A DNA stretch of 64,000 bases from JAJDXW01 sp965243335 (GCA_965243335.1 OZ251545.1:1550001-1614000), one strand, 5' to 3'. Positions 23,668-32,986 are shown, numbered from the stretch's first letter. Numbers and translations: made by a program. Notes: generated by a model not told the origin, from the sequence alone.

Positions 23668-25002
23668 GTGACGACCGCTTCCGCCGCGGCGGCCGGCGGC
23701 GCCGGATCCGCGCCGGAACGGAATCGTCTCCGGCCCGAAGACCGCGCCGTCCACGGCTGGTATCGATTCGTGCTCTCGTTTCCGCCGCATCTCGTCCGTG
23801 ACTACCTCGACGCGTTCGGGGTCGATTCGACGCAGACGGTGCTGGACCCGTTCTGCGGGACGGGAACGACGCTGGTCGAGTGCAGGAAGCTCGGCATCCC
23901 GAGCGTCGGCATCGAGCGCAATCCGATGGCCGGCTTCGCGAGCCGCACCAAGCTGGACTGGAGCGTCGACCCCGAGGCGCTGGTCTCCCACGCCCGCGAG
24001 GTCGCTGCGCGGACGCTCGAACGCCTCCGGGGGCAGGGCATCGAGGACTTGGGGGCGGGTCCCCTGTTCCGAACGGGCGGCGCGCCTGCCTCCGGCCTCC
24101 GGACCTTGCCCGCCGACCGCCTGAGCCTGCTGCTGCGGAACTCGATCAGCCCCCTGCCGCTGCACAAGACGCTGCTGCTGCTCGATGCGCTGGACGGGCA
24201 TCGCGACGACGCGGTCCATGCGCACGAGCGGCTCGCGCTCGCGGCGGCGCTGGTCTCGGAGATCGGCAACCTGCATTTCGGCCCCGAGGTCGGCGTCGGA
24301 CGGATTCGGGAAGACGCGCCGGTCGTCGGCCCGTGGCTGGAGCGCGTCCGAACGATGGGCGCCGATCTCGCGGCGCTGGGAGCGCCGGCGGGGGCGGCCG
24401 CGGCCACGGTCCACCTTGCGGACGCGCGCGGCCCGGAAGAGCTGCTGGAGCCGTCGTCCATCGACGCCGTCATCACCTCGCCGCCGTATCCCAACGAGAA
24501 GGACTACACCCGGACGACGCGGCTCGAAAGCGTGCTGCTCGGCTTCGTCGGGGACAAGCGGGAGCTGCGCAGCCTGAAACAGGGGCTCGTCCGGTCGAAT
24601 ACGCGAAGCGTGTACAAGGCCGACGCCGACGACGCTCTCGTCGCCGGCCACGAGGGCATTCAGCGCATCGCCCGGCTCATCGAAGAACGCCGCATCGGGC
24701 AAGGCCGGACTTCGGGCTTCGAACGGCAGTACGCGCGGGTCGCGAAGCTGTACTTCGGCGGCATGGCGCGGCATCTGGCCGGCCTCCGAAGCCGCCTGCG
24801 CCCCGGCGCGAGACTGGCCTACGTCGTCGGAGACCAGGCGTCGTACCTGCGGGTCCTGATCCGGACCGGGCAGATCCTGGGCGAGCTGGCGCAGTCCCTG
24901 GGCTACGAGCTGACGGCCATCGACCTGTTCCGGACGCGCATCGCGACGGCCAGCCGACAGCACCTGCGCGAAGAAGTCGTCCGGCTCCGCTGGACGGGCT
25001 GA
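23668..25002 (+). CDS. Site-specific DNA methyltransferase (N4-cytosine/N6-adenine type), permuted motif order
   Basis: 444 residues. The SAM-binding motif I is DPFCGTGTT (residues 60-68), followed by GIERNPMAGF. The catalytic motif IV SPPYPNEKDYTR lies later (271-282), after a long middle region. Motif I before IV is the reverse of the beta-class order used by the Mod protein at 60 kb. The S-P-P-Y form fits N4-cytosine or N6-adenine transfer. A GTG start at 23668 is preceded by AGGAG. There is no restriction gene next to it. Its stop is 23 bases from the stop of the convergent csb2 gene, so it is either an orphan methyltransferase or part of the CRISPR island. The target sequence is unknown. 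Confidence 0.85.
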   Translation: MTTASAAAAGGAGSAPERNRLRPEDRAVHGWYRFVLSFPPHLVRDYLDAFGVDSTQTVLDPFCGTGTTLVECRKLGIPSVGIERNPMAGFASRTKLDWSVDPEALVSHAREVAARTLERLRGQGIEDLGAGPLFRTGGAPASGLRTLPADRLSLLLRNSISPLPLHKTLLLLDALDGHRDDAVHAHERLALAAALVSEIGNLHFGPEVGVGRIREDAPVVGPWLERVRTMGADLAALGAPAGAAAATVHLADARGPEELLEPSSIDAVITSPPYPNEKDYTRTTRLESVLLGFVGDKRELRSLKQGLVRSNTRSVYKADADDALVAGHEGIQRIARLIEERRIGQGRTSGFERQYARVAKLYFGGMARHLAGLRSRLRPGARLAYVVGDQASYLRVLIRTGQILGELAQSLGYELTAIDLFRTRIATASRQHLREEVVRLRWTG

Positions 25003-25025
25003 CGCCGGACCCGCGGGGGCTCAGG

Positions 25026-27413
25026 TCACGGAGCCGCCCCCTCCATCGGCCGGCACAATCCGTACCCGCGAAACCTCCCGGCTCCGATCAGCACCGGCCC
25101 GCATACGGGTTCGTCGAAAATGACCACGGCATGGCCGTGCCTCCGCCGTCCGCCGTCGTGCTTGCGGGCCAGCTGCGGAAACTCTCTCGCGTGGGGAGCG
25201 CCTTCGACCAGGGAGACCGGGTGCAGCAGGACCTCGCGGGGGCGCGGCAGGCCGACGTGCCCGCACATGTCCTTCACGCTCTCGGCGGACCGCTCCCACC
25301 GGTCCTCGCCGTCGAAGTGCCGGTTCAGCGCCACCGGGGTCACGCTGGCCCAGACGCGGGACGCCCTGGTCCAGGTCCGGGGGTCGAGGTTCGCGGGCGG
25401 GCGTTCACGGGCTTCGATCTCGATGGAGCACTCGAGCCGGTCGCCGTCGAACAGACGGAGGTCGTCGCGCGGCAGGCCGGTTTCCGGGTCCCGCAGGATG
25501 GGTTCCAGGCAGCGGCCGGCCTCTTGTGACTCCAGCCCTCGGGGCAGGATCAGGGCCAGCCCCAGGATGCGGCCGTCCGCGTGCTGCGAGCCGACGAACG
25601 GCAGGGGCGCCAGGGCCACGTGCGGCGCCGCGCTCGCCCTGCCGTCCGGGCGATGCCCGCAGAACCATTCCGGGGGCGGCTGCTCCGGGCACTTGCGCAT
25701 CAGCAGGCCGCGCAGCGCCGCCGTCAGCTTGAGCGTCGCCGGGAGGGAGACGCGCTTGCCGGCGATCGCGAGGACGACGAGGCGCGGGTCGAACACCGAA
25801 TGGGGCGCGGCTTCGGAAGGGAGCGCCGATTCGGGGGAGGAGGGCGTCTGCGGGCGGCCGTATCCCTGCCACCTGCCGGGGACCGGCCGCATGGGCGCCG
25901 CGGGAGGCCCGTCCGGGAACCGGTCCGCGAGGCATTCCTTCAAGCCTTTGATTTCCTTCCTTTGCTCGCGAGGATTTCGCCGGCGACCTGGGAAGCCTCC
26001 TTCGCACACTGCCGCAGCAAGCCGATCTCGTATGGCGTCAGCATCCGGGGAGCGGGCGAGGTACCGAGCCTCCGATTGAGTAAGGCAATCGAAGGCGTGG
26101 CCGAAATGCTCCCGCCACCACTTCTCGAAGTCCGGTCCGTGCTTCTGTCGGAGCTCATGGAGCTGTTCTCCTGATGGGTTCAATTTCGCCGAGTACGGCT
26201 TGCCGGTCAGCCCGACCGCGCCGACGACCGTGCCGCCCTGCTTCTCGATCCAGCCGCGCAGGTTCGCAAGTGTACCGCCCTGGCCGATGAAGTCGTCCAC
26301 CATCACGTGCTCACGGCCCTTCTCGGCTTCGCCTCCGAAGGCGGCCTGGCGGGCGAGCCGGCCATAGCCGCCGGCCCCGGTGTGGGCGACGACGTTGGTC
26401 TGCACGACGGCGGTATCGAACGGGACCCCCAGACCCTCGCTCAGGAGCCTCGCCAGTGCGGCCGGAATCGCGTTGAAGCCGTCGCGCTCGTAGGCGTGGG
26501 CGCTGACCAGCACGGGCCGGGCGGTCTCCACCGTACCCAGGAGTCGGCGCACCGCGGCGACTCCTGCCTCATCCACCAATGCGTGGACGAGGGACGTCGC
26601 CGCCTCGGTATCGCCCGCCTTCGCGGCGGGGTATGCCGGATGCCGTCTGGTCCTCGTTTCATCGGCCAGCAATACGGCGTCGGGAAAGCCTCGCCAGGCA
26701 ACCCTCGGCGGGGGCTTCATCGCCTTGAGCGCCGCCTGCGCCCGCTCGAGCTCGTCACGCAGGTCGCGCCAGGCGATCCAGGCGTCCCGGTTGCAGGCTC
26801 GGGCCAGCCGTTCGAGACTCCCGGGCGAGGGAACCCGCAGCCGGCGCACGGCGATGCCCTCGATCGGCGCCCAGTTCGCGGCGACTTCGCAATCCTGCTC
26901 CACCCACGCCTGCACGAAGGACGCGGAGTGCCCGACATGGGTGACCTTCGCGGCCAGACGCTCCAGTGCGCCGCGGTGGGCATCCAGCTCCGCCTCCCGC
27001 CAGATCAGGCGCACGGCGGGGTCGTGGGGGATGGCGACGGGGAAGCCGCGGGGCTGGCGCAGGCGGTGTTCCGGGAGCCGCGCCAAGCCTTTGTTCCTCA
27101 GCCTGTCCACCTCGGTCTTCGGACTGCTCTTCCTGCCTCCCCCGTCGTCGTTCACCGGCACGTAGCTGGTGACCAGGGTGCGGCGCCCTGCCTCGGAAGC
27201 GGCAATGGCGGGCGGAGGAAGGGCTTGCAGCCAACGCAGCGCGTCGCCTTCCCTGGCGTGCTCTTCGGTGTCCTCGCCGGTCTCGAACCATGCCGCCGCC
27301 AAGGCCATGAACACCCGATCGGGGTGCGGCGGCCACTCGGCCTGTTCCTTCCGCGCACCGTCCGCGGCGGCCATCGACCACCCGTTCAGGTAGCGGAGCC
27401 CGAGCGCGAACAT
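25026..27413 (-). CDS. csb2: Csb2 (type I-G Cas5-Cas6 fusion) with an inserted phosphoribosyltransferase domain
   Basis: 795 residues, against my recollection of about 500 for ordinary Csb2. Residues 1-230 are the Csb2 N-terminal part (MFALGLRYLNGWSMAA, then EWPPHPDRVFMALAAAW). Residues 480-795 are its C-terminal part (FDPRLVVLAIAGKRVSLPA, PHVALAPLPFVGSQHADG, GPVLIGAGRFRGYGLC). Between them, residues about 232-473 (25995-26720) form a whole type-I phosphoribosyltransferase-like domain. It contains the PRPP-loop motif HVMVDDFIGQGGTLANLRG (369-387) with both acidic residues, preceded by VVAHTGAGGYGRL and followed by TGKPYSAKL and TQSEARYL. The inserted part starts at a Met (232), as if a complete gene had been captured in frame in a linker. 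Csb2 in this CRISPR type processes crRNA and caps the Cascade. The role of the inserted domain is unknown. The ATG overlaps the csb1 stop by one base (TGATG), indicating translational coupling. Confidence 0.85.
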   Translation of the reverse strand: MFALGLRYLNGWSMAAADGARKEQAEWPPHPDRVFMALAAAWFETGEDTEEHAREGDALRWLQALPPPAIAASEAGRRTLVTSYVPVNDDGGGRKSSPKTEVDRLRNKGLARLPEHRLRQPRGFPVAIPHDPAVRLIWREAELDAHRGALERLAAKVTHVGHSASFVQAWVEQDCEVAANWAPIEGIAVRRLRVPSPGSLERLARACNRDAWIAWRDLRDELERAQAALKAMKPPPRVAWRGFPDAVLLADETRTRRHPAYPAAKAGDTEAATSLVHALVDEAGVAAVRRLLGTVETARPVLVSAHAYERDGFNAIPAALARLLSEGLGVPFDTAVVQTNVVAHTGAGGYGRLARQAAFGGEAEKGREHVMVDDFIGQGGTLANLRGWIEKQGGTVVGAVGLTGKPYSAKLNPSGEQLHELRQKHGPDFEKWWREHFGHAFDCLTQSEARYLARSPDADAIRDRLAAAVCEGGFPGRRRNPREQRKEIKGLKECLADRFPDGPPAAPMRPVPGRWQGYGRPQTPSSPESALPSEAAPHSVFDPRLVVLAIAGKRVSLPATLKLTAALRGLLMRKCPEQPPPEWFCGHRPDGRASAAPHVALAPLPFVGSQHADGRILGLALILPRGLESQEAGRCLEPILRDPETGLPRDDLRLFDGDRLECSIEIEARERPPANLDPRTWTRASRVWASVTPVALNRHFDGEDRWERSAESVKDMCGHVGLPRPREVLLHPVSLVEGAPHAREFPQLARKHDGGRRRHGHAVVIFDEPVCGPVLIGAGRFRGYGLCRPMEGAAP

Positions 27414-28771
27414 CAGTCTGGCCCCGCTCCTTCCTGGCTCGCCAACTCCTGGCTGCGGCGAACGAGCTCGACCAGCTCGGCGGCGGGGGTCAGCTCGATC
27501 CGGTCCTCCCACGGCAGGCCCTCTTTTCTGGCTTCCTCTATCGCGTCCGCCAGCAATCGAAGCGCGGTGTCCTGGTCGAGGTCGAACGCCTTGGGGGGCT
27601 CCCCGGGACGATCGAGCAATTCCCAGGTCGGCGCGGCTTCCGCGAAGAGCTGGCAGCGAGAGCGAAGGTCCGCGTCGTTCCGGGCCAGCGTGCCGGCGGC
27701 GAGCCCCAGTGCGGCCAGCGCGGTGCGCGCGGAAACGTCCGTTTCGTGGTCGGAGTCCGCCGCGCCGTCGAGCGGGAAACGGAGTCTGCGCAACGCCGCA
27801 AGCGACAGCACCGTGGTCTGCGTGGCCTTGGAGATCGTGAAGCCGCCCGGAATTCGGGGCCTGACCCTCACGGACTCACCGCGGTCGTCGATCCGGGTTT
27901 CGTATTGAACCTGGTTGCTGTTGTTCTTCACGAAATCATAGTCTGGCGTGACGTTCCCGTGGTTTATCACCGACGGGCGTCCCTGATCGGGGACGTCTCT
28001 TCCCGATTCCTGGTCATATTCGACGTCCTTTCCCTGACGACGTTTGTACAGAACGGGCTTCCCCTCGCCGCCCTTCCGGGCCTTCTCCGGATCCAGAGTC
28101 CAGCCCCCATCCGCCGTTCTGAAGACCGGACCGGCGCTCCGCTCAATCGCCGCCGGATCGATGCGGCTCGCCGTCTTGACCCCCGGCACCGCGTCGTAAC
28201 CGACGATCTCCGACACCAGCGCCCGCTGGAACTTCGCGCCCAGTCCGCCGCGCGGCCCCGTCGAGTCCCACAAGCCGAAGACCAGCGCCGTAGGGCAGAG
28301 GCCGAACAGGCCGGCGGCGTTGCGGACGTCCGCCGTGTCGAGGAGTCGGCCCTTGTCCGATTCGCGGAACGTCACGCCGTTCAACCGGCTGTCTCGGAAC
28401 AGCGCGTCCGCGGCGCGATGCGGCGCTTCCAGGCTCGTCACGGTGAATTTCCTGAGCAGCTCGGGCTGATCGAAACGCGTCACGATCAGGGGAAGCGCCA
28501 CCGTGCCGGCGCGATGCGCCGCGAGAAGGGCCAGCTCCATCCGGTTGGCCTGCGACTGCACGGAGTCGAGGAGCACGCAGGGTCTGCTCTTGCCCGTCCC
28601 GGGATCGAAGCGTTCCTCCGCGGCGTACTTGCCGCCTTCGTAAGTCGGCGGGAACACCTTGTCGCCGGGCCCACCCGCCGGCTGGTAGTCGGTCACGCAG
28701 CGAAACGCCGCGGCCGTGCCCGCGACCGCGTCTCGCAAGGTCTTCAGATCGAGGGTCATGCGTTTCTCCAT
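27413..28771 (-). CDS. csb1: Csb1 (Cas7 backbone subunit of type I-G CRISPR Cascade)
   Basis: 452 residues of the GSU0053/Csb1 RAMP family. The landmarks are FPPTYEGGKYAAEER, the highly conserved CVLLDSVQSQANRMELALL (about residues 65-83), FGLWDSTGPRGGLGAKFQR and the central EIVGYDAVPGVKTASRIDP. In type I-G systems this protein forms the repeated Cas7 filament along the crRNA. The start is either 28771 or the ATG at 28759, since both have a GGAG upstream. It follows the Cas8-like gene by 31 bases and is coupled to csb2 by a one-base overlap. The sequence looks intact. Confidence 0.9.
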   Translation of the reverse strand: MEKRMTLDLKTLRDAVAGTAAAFRCVTDYQPAGGPGDKVFPPTYEGGKYAAEERFDPGTGKSRPCVLLDSVQSQANRMELALLAAHRAGTVALPLIVTRFDQPELLRKFTVTSLEAPHRAADALFRDSRLNGVTFRESDKGRLLDTADVRNAAGLFGLCPTALVFGLWDSTGPRGGLGAKFQRALVSEIVGYDAVPGVKTASRIDPAAIERSAGPVFRTADGGWTLDPEKARKGGEGKPVLYKRRQGKDVEYDQESGRDVPDQGRPSVINHGNVTPDYDFVKNNSNQVQYETRIDDRGESVRVRPRIPGGFTISKATQTTVLSLAALRRLRFPLDGAADSDHETDVSARTALAALGLAAGTLARNDADLRSRCQLFAEAAPTWELLDRPGEPPKAFDLDQDTALRLLADAIEEARKEGLPWEDRIELTPAAELVELVRRSQELASQEGAGPD

Positions 28772-28802
28772 TGCCTGTCTCCGTCGTTTCGAGATTCAGC
28801 CG

Positions 28803-29798
28803 TCAAACGAGCGGCTGCGCCGGCGCGAAGTTGCTGTAATACTGGTTCGGTCGTACCTGGCGGACGTAATAGACCTCTTCGATACCCTTGGCGAGAAGGG
28901 CCGGGCGAGGCAGGGGGCTTTCGTGCAGGTCGCGCAGCGCAACCAGGGAGCGCAAGGTCTCGACCTCCACCATCGAAGTCCATATCGGCCACACGAAACG
29001 AAATCCTCGCGTTTCGTCCTGGTGAAATCCGGTAGTGTGGACCCGCCTTCCCACTGCGAAAGACGGAAAACATCTCAACGACTCGACCGCCAGACAATTG
29101 GCGGCGAGCATCGTGCCCGGGCCATCGGCCACCTTCGATCGGCTCGGGTCCTTCCATCGGAGCGCGTAGGCCTGGTCTTCGATCGGGTCCCAACGCAGGC
29201 TGTAGCCTTCGTCCCGGTAGTCCCAGGGTTGAAACAACGTACGCTCGACATGCCGGTGGCCGATGCCTTCGCGGATGGCCTTTGCGTAGAACAGCATCCC
29301 CTGCCGGTTCGAGTCTCCGGCGCGCACCATCCTGAAGCGCGTTTCCTGGAACTCGCCCTTCTTCGCATCGGGGTATAGCTCCGTGCCGAACCCGGCCAGG
29401 AAGTCCACGTCCCGGCGGCTGGCCGGGCGGGCCTTGCCCTGCCGATCCTTGAGCTCTCGAACAAATCTGTCGTGGGCGAACGGAAACTTGTTGTATTCCT
29501 TTTCTTTCCCCTTCTCTTTCCGAATCTCTCCGCCAATGTCGAATACCCCCGTCGGGGCATTCTTCAGCGCTTGCAGCATCGCTTCGCAAACCTCCTGCTC
29601 GTCGCCGCCGCATCCCGCAAGCCAGGGTCTCCAGCTACCGCAGGCGCGTCGCCACCCGAGGCGAACCGATCCCGCGAAAACGTCATCAAGGATGCACAGC
29701 GTCCCGACCGCGGCCAGAAACCCCAGCGGATTGCTCCCGTCGAGGCCGCTCAACAGGAGCCCCTGAGCGTCGCCGCCACGGGCGTCACCCGGCGGCAT
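28803..29798 (-). CDS. Type I-G CRISPR Cas8-like subunit (GSU0052/Csb3-like)
   Basis: 331 residues opening LSGLDGSNPLGFLAAVGTLC, the style of large-subunit-type Cas8 proteins of the I-U/I-G group. It lies exactly between cas3 and csb1, the place where such a subunit is expected. The middle contains LTYPD-like and WDPIEDQAYALRWKDPS stretches and the C-terminus reads YYVRQVRPNQYYSNF. It would provide PAM recognition or the large-subunit role in the Cascade. It is much shorter than Csx17-type Cas8, so the exact family name is uncertain, and it may be the Cas3-associated extension protein some annotators describe. It overlaps the end of cas3 by 14 nt, which indicates one transcript. Confidence 0.65.
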   Translation of the reverse strand: MPPGDARGGDAQGLLLSGLDGSNPLGFLAAVGTLCILDDVFAGSVRLGWRRACGSWRPWLAGCGGDEQEVCEAMLQALKNAPTGVFDIGGEIRKEKGKEKEYNKFPFAHDRFVRELKDRQGKARPASRRDVDFLAGFGTELYPDAKKGEFQETRFRMVRAGDSNRQGMLFYAKAIREGIGHRHVERTLFQPWDYRDEGYSLRWDPIEDQAYALRWKDPSRSKVADGPGTMLAANCLAVESLRCFPSFAVGRRVHTTGFHQDETRGFRFVWPIWTSMVEVETLRSLVALRDLHESPLPRPALLAKGIEEVYYVRQVRPNQYYSNFAPAQPLV

Positions 29799-32700
29799 CG
29801 TGCGCCTCCTCCCATTCGCTGCGCCGCCAGTCGGCGAGGCGGAGCAGGGCTTCGAGCCATGCCAGCCCCCACCAGCCGTAGCGGCGGGTGAGCCGCCAGT
29901 AGCGGTCGGCGACGCCGGAGTCCAGCCGTTCCAGCCCGGTCGGGCCGGACCAGCGCATCCGGTGGCCGCACAACGTGTATTCCACGGCTACCGGGTCGTC
30001 GTCGGCCACGACGGACGCGAACGGGCGGCAATGGCCGTGGTGGCTGGCCACGAGGTGCAGCACGAGGTCGCGCAATGCGTCGTCCTTCGGCAAGAGCCCC
30101 GGCGCGGCTTCCGCCAGCCGCACGGACAGCAGCTCGTGCCGGCCTCCCGCCGGGTATCCCGATGCGGCATGGGCGCGCGCCCGCGCGGCCGGGGTCCTGG
30201 GCATCCCGGCGGACTTGGCCAGAACCTCGCCGGCCGACCACGGCGATCCTCCCCGGAGCATGGCCTGAAATCGCGGGTCCGCCTTGCCGAGGTCGTGCAG
30301 CAGTCCCGCGCGAGCGACGGCTTCCGCCAATTCGTCGGGCAGGCCGCAGCCGGCCGCGTGGCGGCGGGCGAAGTCCTCAACGCCGGGGAGATGGGTGCGG
30401 AGCGTCACCGGCTTGCCGTCGCGGTGCGATATGCCGGATGCGGCGGCATCGTCCTCGTCGCTGAAGACGGCGGCTTCGTGGGCGAGCTTCTCGACACGGC
30501 GGCGACCGGCAAGGACGAGGCTCCGACCCCCGACGAGGCGGCACTCCCGGCGAAGAGCGGCGACGGTGGAAAATTCCTTGCGGAGCTCCTTCGCGGCTTG
30601 CGGCAGCCAGTCCCAGCCGTCGGGCAGGGCTTCGGCCTTCGACAGCTCCGTCAGGAGGCCGTGCAGCACTTCCGCGACTTCATGCGGATCGTTTTCGTAC
30701 TTCTGCGGGAGGTCGCTCAGCAGCGACCGCGCCGCGGCCTTGGCGGCCACCGAGTCCGGCCAAGCGTCCACCAGGGCAGGATGCAGGCGCAGGATCGGCT
30801 TGGCGCGGGCGAGCCGATGTGCGGCGTCCCCCACGTCGAGGGCCGCGGGGGAAACGGACGATTCCGGGGGGAGGTCTCCGAGCCGGTCATGCGGCCCGGG
30901 GTGCGTGCACGGGATCACGATCACGTCTCCGGGCCGGACGTCGCCCGGGTCCGAAGTCACGTCTTCGCGGCTCGTTCCGGCCCCGCGCCAGCGGATGATC
31001 CGGCGGTCCGCAGGAGTCGAACCCTCCGGGCCTCCCGTGTCTTCTTCGGTTCGGTCGACGGACCGGACGCCCTCCACGTCGGCGCTCGAGTCGTCCGCAT
31101 CCTTCCCCGTCAGCCAGCGCTTGAACACGCCGATCGGCGCCGGCAGGGTCTCGCTGCTGGCGGGCGGGCACAGGGTCAGGGATTCGATGGCGTCGGCCTG
31201 TGCATCCGCTCCGGTCAGATCGATGTCCGCGCGCCAGCAAACCTGTACGTCCGGGGCGCTTTCCCGCGGGCCATGCAGAAAGTGCGCCGCGTCCGGCGAG
31301 GGCCGCGGTTCCGGGGCGGTCTGCGCCCAGCAATCGACGTGCGCGGGGAGCATCACCGGCGCATTGGCCGACGGAGCGCCGAGCTCGGCGAGGGAATCGT
31401 TTTCCGACAACAGGCGGTCGAGATGGGAGATACCGAAATCGACCTCGCCGGCCTTGTTCTTGCGTTCGTCAAGCCACTTCCAGGTGCGGGTCAACGCTTC
31501 GCCGTACACCGGATCCCCCGCCGCGCCGCGCGCCGGCTTGGCCTGATCGGCGCGAATGAGTATCTCGGCGCGTGCTTCAACGTCCCTTCCCGTGCGGTTC
31601 AGGCGGCCGAAGCGCTGGCGCAGGGCGTCGAGGCTCGCGCACTCGGTGACCAGGCCGTCGAAGTCGAGATCGGCCCCGACTTCGAGGGTCTGGGTGGCGA
31701 CGACGATGACCGGCCTCTCCAGCCGGCGGTCGGCTGCCCGATCCGAGTGGAGGCCCAGGTCGCGAAGCCGCTCTGCCGCCGCGTCCTTGTCCACGGGGCG
31801 CATGCGGCCGGTCAGCAGGATCGTTTCGACCTCTTCCTCCTTGCCCAGCCGCCGATGCGTTTCGCGGGCGGTCGCCACTCGATTGGCGAACACGACGACC
31901 GCCCGCCGGTCGTCGTTCAGAATATCCAGAGCGCTTCGCGCCAGTGCTTGCGGGAACCGCGCGGATGCCTCGTCGTTTTTCGCATCGGCAATTCGCCGCA
32001 ACGCCGCTGGCTTCCTGGCCAACTGCCGCCGACCGAGCGGATGATCCGGATTGCGGCCCTCGTCGGACGTATCCCTGAACACGTCGTTCATTCCCGGCGG
32101 CGGCGTCGCCGACATGACCACCGGGTGGAAGCACCGCCGAAGCGGCTCGTGCGCCCAGGTCCGATAACGGCGGACGGCCTGCAAGGTCTGCAGGAACGGT
32201 TGCGCGCAATGCGCTTCGTCGAGCAGGATAAGGCTGTCGTTGGCAACCAGTCCCGCGTAGATCGGCCAGGTTCCGGGGCCGCGCCCGTAGGCCCTGAACA
32301 GCAGCCGCGAGCCGGTCTGATCCACCGTCGAGGCGACGATGGCCGGTTGCAGGGGGTTGCGCGCCCAGGCTTCGGAGCGATACATGCCGCCGCGCAGCGC
32401 ATGGACGGCGAGCGGCCGTTCGCCTTCGAATCCGGTGGCCGCGCCGCGGGCGATGCGCCGCAGATCGTCCGCGACCGCCTTCAGAACGCCGCCTTCGGCT
32501 TGCGCCAGCTTCTTCGCCAGCCGGCGCGCGCGTTCATACGCTTCGTCGACGATCACCCGCCGGTCCACCACGAAGAAGATGCGGCGCGGCGCGGTGATCG
32601 GCTGCCCGGAATCCAGCCGCGCTGCTTGCGCCGCCAGGGCGAACAGGGCGACGTCCATGCAGGCGGTCTTGCCGGATGCGGTCGGCAGGGCGACGGCGTC

Positions 32701-32886
32701 GGGCCAAGTCCGTGGATCTGCCCCTTCGGCGCCCGCAGGGGTGTCCACGTTCAGGGAATTCGACGCGATCGTCTCCCGTTCCAACACCCTCCCCGCCAGC
32801 TTCTTCTGCCAGGAGAACGGGCGTTGGCCCCACAGCGCGGCGAAGAATTCCGCGAAACCGGCTGCGGATCGCTCACTTCCATTCAT
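29785..32886 (-). CDS. cas3: Cas3 helicase-nuclease, type I-G (helicase first, HD domain at C-terminus)
   Basis: 1,033 residues. The helicase part is N-terminal: AVALPTASGKTACMDVALFA (Walker A, residues 65-84), DSLILLDEAHCAQPFLQTLQ (DEAH at 224-227), PVVMSATPPPG, and C-terminal helicase motifs VIVVATQTLEVGADLDFDG and LRQRFGRLNRTGR. The HD nuclease domain follows at the C-terminal end (LLHDLGKADPRFQAML, His864-Asp865, and VASHHGHCRPF). The helicase-then-HD order is characteristic of type I-U/I-G and opposite to most Cas3 proteins. All catalytic motifs appear intact. It is the first gene of the effector operon, and no cas1, cas2 or cas4 is present. Confidence 0.93.
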   Translation of the reverse strand: MNGSERSAAGFAEFFAALWGQRPFSWQKKLAGRVLERETIASNSLNVDTPAGAEGADPRTWPDAVALPTASGKTACMDVALFALAAQAARLDSGQPITAPRRIFFVVDRRVIVDEAYERARRLAKKLAQAEGGVLKAVADDLRRIARGAATGFEGERPLAVHALRGGMYRSEAWARNPLQPAIVASTVDQTGSRLLFRAYGRGPGTWPIYAGLVANDSLILLDEAHCAQPFLQTLQAVRRYRTWAHEPLRRCFHPVVMSATPPPGMNDVFRDTSDEGRNPDHPLGRRQLARKPAALRRIADAKNDEASARFPQALARSALDILNDDRRAVVVFANRVATARETHRRLGKEEEVETILLTGRMRPVDKDAAAERLRDLGLHSDRAADRRLERPVIVVATQTLEVGADLDFDGLVTECASLDALRQRFGRLNRTGRDVEARAEILIRADQAKPARGAAGDPVYGEALTRTWKWLDERKNKAGEVDFGISHLDRLLSENDSLAELGAPSANAPVMLPAHVDCWAQTAPEPRPSPDAAHFLHGPRESAPDVQVCWRADIDLTGADAQADAIESLTLCPPASSETLPAPIGVFKRWLTGKDADDSSADVEGVRSVDRTEEDTGGPEGSTPADRRIIRWRGAGTSREDVTSDPGDVRPGDVIVIPCTHPGPHDRLGDLPPESSVSPAALDVGDAAHRLARAKPILRLHPALVDAWPDSVAAKAAARSLLSDLPQKYENDPHEVAEVLHGLLTELSKAEALPDGWDWLPQAAKELRKEFSTVAALRRECRLVGGRSLVLAGRRRVEKLAHEAAVFSDEDDAAASGISHRDGKPVTLRTHLPGVEDFARRHAAGCGLPDELAEAVARAGLLHDLGKADPRFQAMLRGGSPWSAGEVLAKSAGMPRTPAARARAHAASGYPAGGRHELLSVRLAEAAPGLLPKDDALRDLVLHLVASHHGHCRPFASVVADDDPVAVEYTLCGHRMRWSGPTGLERLDSGVADRYWRLTRRYGWWGLAWLEALLRLADWRRSEWEEAHDAAG

Positions 32887-32939
32887 CGAATCGAGGGACG
32901 TTCCGATCGCGGCCGGGTCTGGTATTGGCGGCTCTTTCC

Positions 32940-32986
32940 GTCGATGTGGGCGCCGGGGAACCTTGGCTGGCCCCGGCAGCGCCGAC
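32940..32986. repeat. Dispersed hairpin-forming repeat, copy 2 (upstream of cas3)
   Basis: 47 bases sharing both ends (GTCGATGTGGGCGCCGGGGA and CCCCGGCAGCGCCGAC) with 22885-22934, with a different loop. It lies 54 bases before the cas3 ATG, between cas3 and the rpn gene. Both copies are next to rpn sequence and both precede a minus-strand gene. Confidence 0.65.
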
